From positions 62,001-126,000 of the forward strand of contig NZ_VUYS01000003.1 of the NCBI RefSeq assembly GCF_008389435.1: a stretch of DNA of 64,000 nt. Reading direction: 5' to 3'. The position numbers and the translations under genes are program-made. Numbering within the stretch: position 1 is the first letter of the stretch; every line of letters starts with the position of its first letter. The notes under the pieces were generated by a model, which worked only from the letters and a program-made list of their open reading frames with translations, had not been told where the DNA came from and did no database searches. This document shows, piece after piece, positions 59,287 through 64,000 of the stretch. Source of the stretch: Candidatus Nitrosocosmicus agrestis (GTDB lineage: Archaea; Thermoproteota; Nitrososphaeria; Nitrososphaerales; Nitrososphaeraceae).

Positions 59287-60222
59287 TTAGTCTATTAACT
59301 CTTTCATCAACTCATCCAATAGTGGCCTTATCCTCTTTGTAATTATTTCGTTTATGTCTGGCCTGTAATAATGTCTGAGAAACATGGATTTTGGAATTCT
59401 TCCCTGTGACAAATCTATTATTTCAGGCTCGATTCCCTTGTCTCTTAAGTAAGTAGCAAAAATTTTTCTGCAGTAATACATATTCATCGAAAGATTCATA
59501 GCTCTAAAAATTTTACACAATTGAGGATACGGCTTTTTAATATCTGCTCTCTCTGCAATTACAATAATCTGTTCTGAGACCAAACTGATGAAAACCTTTT
59601 TAGTTCTTCTTAGGAAGGTGTCTGGATATTGATAGTGAAGGAGCTTGTCCTTGCTAACATAATGGTCTTTATTATTCTGAATTAATCTTATACTATGCCA
59701 GCATTCAGAAGGTCTTAATCCGGTTAATGTAGCAAACAATAGAATATTGCTATACTTATTGGGTAACTGTCTAATCGTGTCTTTTAACCAGTGAATCATT
59801 TTATTCATGTCTGCCGCTTCAGGGTTAAAGATCTTAAAGAAAGTGTTATTTGTGTAGTTGCTGTTGGTCCATTTTAGGTCAAACTTCTCAATTAGTTTTT
59901 TCCATTCGTCGTGAGTTCCATGAAACTTGGATAATGATGATAAAGCTTTCATTACATGAATACTTTTTTCCTGAGTTAGTAGTTGAAGATCAGATGCATT
60001 TTTTGTCTCTAAAATGTAATGATATTGCTTAGCATATCTGAATAGATTGGAAGCAGTAGTCTTGCTGACTCTTGATAACAAATATTTCTTGTAGCTGTCC
60101 CATTTCACTTCATTTTCTTGGGACTTTTTAGATTCTTTGTTTTCTGTAGATATTTGATTTGCTGGTAATGTTTGTTTATCAAATTCTTTATCAATTATAT
60201 TAAGATCGTTACCATTGTCCAT
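59287..60222 (-). CDS. SSV-type tyrosine integrase, catalytic part, int(C)
   Basis: A 311-residue fragment with the tyrosine-recombinase catalytic set: R170 in LTGLRPSECW, K208/209 in LRRTKKVFIS, R252 in YYCRKIFATYL and the nucleophile Y285/286 in FLRHYYRPDI, preceded by the QGR motif seen in archaeal viral integrases. The ATG (60222) lies inside the 96-bp repeat, in the part that is the tRNA anticodon loop. In the circular form it would be residues 141-451 of a protein begun at 51119. It catalyses integration and excision at tRNA-Val. Confidence 0.87.
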   Translation of the reverse strand: MDNGNDLNIIDKEFDKQTLPANQISTENKESKKSQENEVKWDSYKKYLLSRVSKTTASNLFRYAKQYHYILETKNASDLQLLTQEKSIHVMKALSSLSKFHGTHDEWKKLIEKFDLKWTNSNYTNNTFFKIFNPEAADMNKMIHWLKDTIRQLPNKYSNILLFATLTGLRPSECWHSIRLIQNNKDHYVSKDKLLHYQYPDTFLRRTKKVFISLVSEQIIVIAERADIKKPYPQLCKIFRAMNLSMNMYYCRKIFATYLRDKGIEPEIIDLSQGRIPKSMFLRHYYRPDINEIITKRIRPLLDELMKELID

Positions 60223-60314
60223 GTCAAGGCGGTATCTTAACCAGGCTAGACCACCGGCCCCAATTTGATATTTAGTGAGTTCTTCTTTGTCTTTTATATA
60301 TAATTGTTGATTAT
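60219..60314. repeat. attR: right copy of 96-bp direct repeat
   Basis: Identical to 50696-50791. It contains the tRNA-Val promoter and the 5' half of the tRNA, cut at the anticodon loop, followed on the minus strand at once by int(C). It marks the right junction of the element. Confidence 0.93.
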
Positions 60315-60568
60315 GATTTGTCTCTCGATATTACATTTACATTACTTTGCTCTTGATTAATTGTAGTGATGTCTAACATATATTGATTTTATTTTTATCT
60401 TCTAATCTATAATTATGGATTACATATATCCTTTGGAAATTTATATAACGAAATTAATTCAATAAATTTAATAATTCGACATAACATATTACTCGAACAA
60501 AATCTTCTCAGATATTTTTGTGCAATAGTAACATAATCTCGATATAACATACTGCAATTTGATAATTA

Positions 60569-60847
60569 ATGTTCAGTAAGTCTCTAAAAAAACCTACTAT
60601 AGGATATTCAATAGCAATGCTCCTTTTGATTACTGTTGCACTTTCCGCAAACGGTATGTCGTATGGGTTTATGGGTTTCAATTTAGGTGGAAGTGATACT
60701 AGCCAAGACCGCTCAATCACCAGCACACAAAGTTCTTCTCAAGGTTCATATTGTTATGCCCCTCCTAATGCAACGATAATCAATTCTTGCAATTCAGGTG
60801 ATCTCTCGACAAGCCAAAATACTGGACTTAATCTGTTAGGGCAATAA
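60569..60847 (+). CDS. Small exported protein (92 aa)
   Basis: A 92-residue protein with a signal peptide (GYSIAMLLLITVALSANGMS), a Ser/Thr/Gln-rich body (DTSQDRSITSTQSSSQGS), two cysteines (SYCYAPPN and NSCNSGD) and the end GLNLLGQ. The end resembles the LALGQQ tail of neighbouring small exported proteins. It lies just outside the element's right end and is transcribed away from it. Function unknown. Confidence 0.62.
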   Translation: MFSKSLKKPTIGYSIAMLLLITVALSANGMSYGFMGFNLGGSDTSQDRSITSTQSSSQGSYCYAPPNATIINSCNSGDLSTSQNTGLNLLGQ

Positions 60848-61419
60848 TACAATCAACTTTTTTATCCTAATCTTAAAGTATTTGCTCTGTTACTTCATTG
60901 CTATTTCAAAAACCATTATTTTTTTTACACATACTATATTCTAATCGTATGCCTGTTTGCTCCTGACATCTTTAAAGTATTTTGCTTAGTTAAATGAAAT
61001 GTTGTTATTCTTTAATTAAATCATAATTATCAAAAGAAGATGGTATAGCGTATTTTCTTTGTGATACTTTCAAATAGTGAAAGTAACTTGAATTCAAATA
61101 GGATTAATGTTATTATAACCTTCTTTGATGTGTTTAGAATGTGCAAAAACATGTCGCTGTAATTTTTGATTCTTATTTTGTAGTTTTTTACTTATAGACT
61201 TTATGATAATGATATTCTCCTCGTGAGTCATAGGATTAATGTGTATAGTTTTTATACTATTAATTTATTTGTTTGAAATAATAATGCCAATATATAGTTA
61301 CTTTTAGAATTAGTTCTCTTATGGAGGAATATTAATACTTAATTATGGCGCAGAAAAATATTATAGTTAGAACTTAACAAATTCTAATATATTTATACTC
61401 CATATTTTCAATGAAATAA
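60848..61419. other. Intergenic gap
   Basis: About 570 AT-rich bases; nothing is recognised except probable promoter sequence before 61420. Confidence 0.5.
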
Positions 61420-61749
61420 ATGTTATCTGAGAAAAGGAATACATCAATAATGGTAACAATTGCTATTGCATCACTAGTGGTAGCAATTATCCCTGCAATC
61501 GTCACCTCTGATTCCTATTTTGCATTCGCACATTCATGTCATAATCATGATCACGATGATGATGATGACGACCATGATCACGATGACGACAATAGTAAAT
61601 CTAATGAAGCAGAACAAAGTATATCTCAAGGGCAATTTTCAGTTCAAAGTAGTCAAGTCGTATCCGGCGGAGATTCAATTGGATCCGGAAATAACGTTGG
61701 CTTATTCTTTAACGACAACATTGGCAATTTGGCATTAGGCCAACAATAA
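61420..61749 (+). CDS. Small exported His/Asp-rich protein ending NLALGQQ (109 aa)
   Basis: A 109-residue protein with a signal peptide (MVTIAIASLVVAIIPAIVTS, cleaved near AFA). A His/Asp cluster (HNHDHDDDDDDHDHDDD) likely binds metal ions. The body (NEAEQSISQGQFSVQSSQVV) leads to the tail NIGNLALGQQ. The last nine codons, the stop and the following T-run are identical, in inverted orientation, to those of the 62047 gene, which converges on it. ATG start. Extracytoplasmic. Confidence 0.7.
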   Translation: MLSEKRNTSIMVTIAIASLVVAIIPAIVTSDSYFAFAHSCHNHDHDDDDDDHDHDDDNSKSNEAEQSISQGQFSVQSSQVVSGGDSIGSGNNVGLFFNDNIGNLALGQQ

Positions 61750-61758
61750 ACTTTTTTT
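61723..61758 (+). repeat. 36-bp inverted repeat, copy 1 (gene tail plus T-run)
   Basis: This 36-base stretch is the perfect reverse complement of 62038-62073. It covers the codons for GNLALGQQ, the stop, and a T7 run, and contains a small hairpin (TTGGC-attag-GCCAA). It may act as a terminator for the 61420 gene. Confidence 0.85.
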
Positions 61759-62037
61759 GTGTCAAATTTCTCTTTTCAATCCATTCGTTCTTGCAAATCT
61801 TAATATTTAATTAATAATTTTATTTTTGTAGTTGCATTCTTCTGCTGTAGGAACAAAGGAATTATGGCCTAAGAGGTTGTGCCTGTAATATGGGGAAAAT
61901 TTTGAGGAAATGATTTGTAAGAAAACTACATTTCATAAATGATTCAAATAAACTTGGATTACTTTTATTTACACAGGCTCCTAACATTGAGTCAAGCATA
62001 AGAAATTAATAAAATGTTCAAAAGTGATGACTTTACT

Positions 62038-62073
62038 AAAAAAAGTTTATTGTTGGCCTAATGCCAAATTGCC
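62038..62073 (-). repeat. 36-bp inverted repeat, copy 2 (gene tail plus T-run)
   Basis: Reverse complement of 61723-61758; here it forms the tail of the 62047 gene on the minus strand. A third, slightly different copy ends the element gene at 52215. Confidence 0.85.
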
Positions 62074-62310
62074 TAATTGTTCTTGCAATTGCAAGTTAAA
62101 GTTATTTCCACATAATGCAGTAAATTCTCCAGAAACACATTGGCCGTTTTGTTCATTACCTTGTCCCTGTTCAATTTCTTGTTCTGCATCATTGTGTTTG
62201 CCTGTGGCAAATGCCATGTTATCTCCAAATGAGACAATCGATCCGACGAGTGCAGCTGCAACAAAAATTGCAACTATCCCAACCTTATAGTTCTTTGTTA
62301 TGTAACTCAT
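62047..62310 (-). CDS. Small exported protein ending LALGQQ (chromosomal copy)
   Basis: From ATG 62310 (87 residues) the protein has a signal peptide (KVGIVAIFVAAALVGSIVSF, cleaved near AFA) and a mature part nearly identical to the element-borne protein at 52215-52478 (GKHNDAEQEIEQGQ, GQCVSGEFTALCGNNFNLQL, QEQLGNLALGQQ). The two genes also match closely at the DNA level over about 180 bases, so one is a recent copy of the other. An earlier in-frame start at 62319 is possible. Confidence 0.72.
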   Translation of the reverse strand: MSYITKNYKVGIVAIFVAAALVGSIVSFGDNMAFATGKHNDAEQEIEQGQGNEQNGQCVSGEFTALCGNNFNLQLQEQLGNLALGQQ

Positions 62311-62367
62311 TATAATCATTATGTATTATCGAAATTAATCATATCAAAGTTTGGATACTTGTTACTG

Positions 62368-62919
62368 TTATTCTTTTTCAGAGTTATTTTTAGGATCATA
62401 ATTAGTAAACTTGATCCTGTTATTTAATTTGTTATGGTTTTTATACTCTAAAGTAGCGTTACCAAAATCTAGCCTGTTTCCATACTCACAAATCATTGCC
62501 TCGGCCTCACCCTCAGAAAACATCTCATCCAGTTTCCTTGGCTTTTTATCTTCAAATACATAGTGGGCGTACCACTTTGATCCAAAAGCCGTTAACATTA
62601 GTAGAATTGGTAAAATGTCTTTTCCTTTTTCGGTCAGACTCCAAATAACCATCAACTGGTCGCCTTTGATTTGCTTGCATTTAATCATGCCCTCTTTTTC
62701 AAGTTCCCTTAGACGCATTGATAAAACTCTAGGTGTTAATCCGGGTATAGATTCTAATATTCTATTAAACCTGTTAATTTTAAGAAATCCAATATCTCTT
62801 ATTATAAGCATTGTCCATTTTTTACCAAGCACTCCTAAAGTAGTTCTTATTGGACAATTCAATATCTTGACTCGTGGTTTTATTGAAGTCCCTTCTTTTT
62901 CATTTTGGTTCTCCACCAT
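62368..62919 (-). CDS. HxlR-family winged-helix regulator
   Basis: A protein of about 183 residues (ATG 62919; an in-frame TTG at 62940 would add seven) with the HxlR pattern: NCPIRTTLGVLGKKWTMLII, FNRILESIPGLTPRVLSMRL and RELEKEGMIKCKQI, then LTEKGKDILPILLML. HxlR proteins are dimeric regulators, some responding to aldehydes or redox state. The C-terminal 60 residues are longer than usual. It is co-directional with the LALGQQ gene downstream and may control nearby genes. Confidence 0.85.
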   Translation of the reverse strand: MVENQNEKEGTSIKPRVKILNCPIRTTLGVLGKKWTMLIIRDIGFLKINRFNRILESIPGLTPRVLSMRLRELEKEGMIKCKQIKGDQLMVIWSLTEKGKDILPILLMLTAFGSKWYAHYVFEDKKPRKLDEMFSEGEAEAMICEYGNRLDFGNATLEYKNHNKLNNRIKFTNYDPKNNSEKE

Positions 62920-63117
62920 CCGATTGTTCTTAGGGTTCAACTATACTTTTATTCCCTTACTTGCTCTTATACTGTTTTTTCTTTACTTAACCTACTGTAG
63001 TACAGACACATCAAGTCTCATAGAATGAATACAACCAACAATCCCTACTACGAAATAAGATGGGGATTTATCCTATACAATGTAGCGGTTATATACTAGT
63101 AACTATATATTAATAAT

Positions 63118-63390
63118 ATGAAGTATAGAAGTCGGACCGAAATTGTAGCCATGATTTTGGATGCAGCTAATGGTGGAGCTACAAAAACCAAGATTATGTA
63201 CAAGGCTTTCCTTAGCTACGCACAACTCAAGGAATACCTTTCGGTGTTGATTGAAAACGATTTGATAGAATATATAGAAGGTTCAGAATACAAGACTACT
63301 CAAAAAGGATTGGTATTCTTAAAGATGAATAATGAAATAGAGGAATTACTGGCAACACCTACAAGAAATTATAAAACTACCAGTAATTAA
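63118..63390 (+). CDS. Small winged-helix protein (90 aa)
   Basis: A 90-residue winged-helix protein: RSRTEIVAMILDAANGGATK, KIMYKAFLSYAQLKEYLSVL, ENDLIEYIEGSEYKTTQKGL. This matches a small wHTH family (F93-like) abundant in thaumarchaea and archaeal viruses; it probably binds DNA as a dimer. ATG at 63118 follows a TATA-like stretch (actatatattaataat), suggesting a leaderless transcript. Confident on fold; targets unknown. Confidence 0.8.
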   Translation: MKYRSRTEIVAMILDAANGGATKTKIMYKAFLSYAQLKEYLSVLIENDLIEYIEGSEYKTTQKGLVFLKMNNEIEELLATPTRNYKTTSN

Positions 63391-63522
63391 AATCATTTTT
63401 TATTTCACCCAAGTTATATATTCACCTTAAGACAATACTGTTTGTTTTTAGATTCGACCCATGTATGAATGTGAATCGTTATTGATGTGTTAGAATTATA
63501 ATTATATTCAATTGGCTAATTA

Positions 63523-64000
63523 GGCTCTGTAAAGTTAACGAAAAATCCATAGCTTTGATTTGCACTTACTATTCATGATTTACCAAATAAGACATAGAAC
63601 TTCTATGGAAGATATCGTATTTGCTGTTAATCTATATTTTGACGGTTTGTCCTTAAGAAAAACTTCCAAAGCATTGTCCAGATTCGTCAGCAGAAGCCAT
63701 ACCACAGCAATAAGGGATTGGATAGAAAAGTACAAACCACAGCGATTATTATCAAAAAGCAAAAAGATTGCAGAATTCATTGTCGATGAAACTCTGATAA
63801 AGGTAGGATCAGAATATGTGTGGCTATGGATTGCAATAGAGCCTGAAACTAGGCAAATTCTCGCAGTAACCGTATCCAGAGAAAGAAACATGCTGATAAC
63901 AGAGAGATTCTTGTCAGGCTTGATTAAAGACTATGGGAAACATCCGGTATCCACTGATGGTGGTACATGGTATCCACAAGGTTGTGAATTCCTTAAACTC
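63523..64000 (+). mobile_element. IS6/IS240-type insertion sequence (left end; cut by window)
   Basis: The stretch ggctctgtaaagttaa (63523-63538) has the form of an IS6/IS240-type terminal repeat and lies about 37 bases before a transposase start. The element runs off the right edge, so the other end cannot be checked. Confidence 0.6.
63575..64000 (+). CDS. IS6/IS240-type DDE transposase (partial)
   Basis: From ATG 63575 an open frame of 142 codons continues past the window edge. It has an HTH region (YFDGLSLRKTSKALSRFVSR, TAIRDWIEKYK) and the DDE core of IS240-like transposases: FIVDETLIKVGSEYVWLWIA, then SRERNMLITERFLSGLIKDY and GKHPVSTDGGTWYPQ, providing the first two catalytic Asp residues. 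The frame is intact so far, so it may be active. The minus-strand frame at 63580-63891 is a shadow. Confidence 0.87.
   Translation, partial: MIYQIRHRTSMEDIVFAVNLYFDGLSLRKTSKALSRFVSRSHTTAIRDWIEKYKPQRLLSKSKKIAEFIVDETLIKVGSEYVWLWIAIEPETRQILAVTVSRERNMLITERFLSGLIKDYGKHPVSTDGGTWYPQGCEFLKL

Larger units (their letters stand above)
50792..60218. mobile_element. Integrated mobile element with SSV-type split integrase in tRNA-Val
   Basis: About 9.4 kb lie between two perfect 96-bp direct repeats derived from tRNA-Val. The element holds the two parts of a tyrosine integrase at its ends, a large P-loop ATPase, a winged-helix protein, an AbrB-type regulator, a VapB-like/unknown pair, small exported proteins and an IS5-type remnant. 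There is no recognisable capsid or conjugation gene, so it is an integrative plasmid-like or defective viral element. Integrated elements with SSV-type integrases are known in Thaumarchaeota; I do not know this one. Confidence 0.88.

Noticed and set aside
61520-61738. Plus-strand frame rich in Met and Thr
   Set aside because: It is an out-of-frame reading of the His/Asp cluster codons of the 61420 gene.
63580-63891. Minus-strand 103-codon frame at the right edge
   Set aside because: It is the antisense shadow of the IS240-type transposase reading on the plus strand.

Overview
The window reads as a chromosomal segment of an ammonia-oxidising thaumarchaeote, most likely of the Nitrososphaerales (a Nitrosocosmicus-like genome is my best guess; I could not run a phylogeny). 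The grounds are: an RPC34/C34-like winged-helix protein with an iron-sulfur cysteine cluster, known from Thaumarchaeota and Crenarchaeota; a two-module CDC48 ATPase; archaeal TyrRS, TruD and NurA; a Sulfolobus-type ferredoxin; strongly AT-rich DNA; many TTG/GTG starts; TATA boxes close to start codons; and many short exported proteins of lineage-specific type.

Layout. 1-3.3 kb: an ABC exporter pair (permease cut by the window edge) and a disulfide oxidoreductase gene broken by a TAG and a frameshift. 3.6-24.7 kb: housekeeping and envelope genes (nucleotidyl-cyclase-like protein, C34 homologue, LEA14-like proteins, CopD-like protein, TruD, CDC48, Ppx/GppA, TyrRS, methyltransferase, acyl-CoA synthetase, NurA, AN1-like zinc finger, a copper-ligand-less cupredoxin-like protein) plus a 24-codon cysteine-rich micro-ORF with a well-placed promoter. 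25-45 kb: sparse, with long AT-rich gaps and decayed genes between a GH38 alpha-mannosidase, a beta-propeller lactonase, exported proteins, a VOC protein, a ferredoxin and an orphan NMT1-like binding protein. 45-50 kb: two small conserved genes, a frameshifted int(N)-like fragment, a decayed HTH gene, a PQQ-type sugar dehydrogenase and a tRNA 3' fragment.

50.7-60.3 kb is an integrated mobile element. A perfect 96-bp direct repeat (50696-50791 and 60219-60314) bounds it. The repeat holds the promoter and 5' half of a tRNA-Val(GAC) gene that is complete only at the left end. The integrase is split by integration: its N-terminal part reads into the left repeat, its catalytic part starts inside the right repeat, and both are in frame across the repeat, so the excised circle would rebuild one 451-codon integrase (SSV-type arrangement). 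Cargo includes a P-loop ATPase with an in-frame UGA followed by a winged-helix extension, an AbrB-type regulator with two upstream 8-5-8 dyads, a VapB-like/unknown gene pair, an IS5-type remnant and several small exported proteins. One of these has a near-identical cousin just outside the element.

60.3-64 kb: more small exported proteins of the same tail-sharing family, an HxlR regulator, a small winged-helix protein and the start of an IS6/IS240-type transposase running off the right edge. All functions are assigned by reading motifs; no database search was possible.
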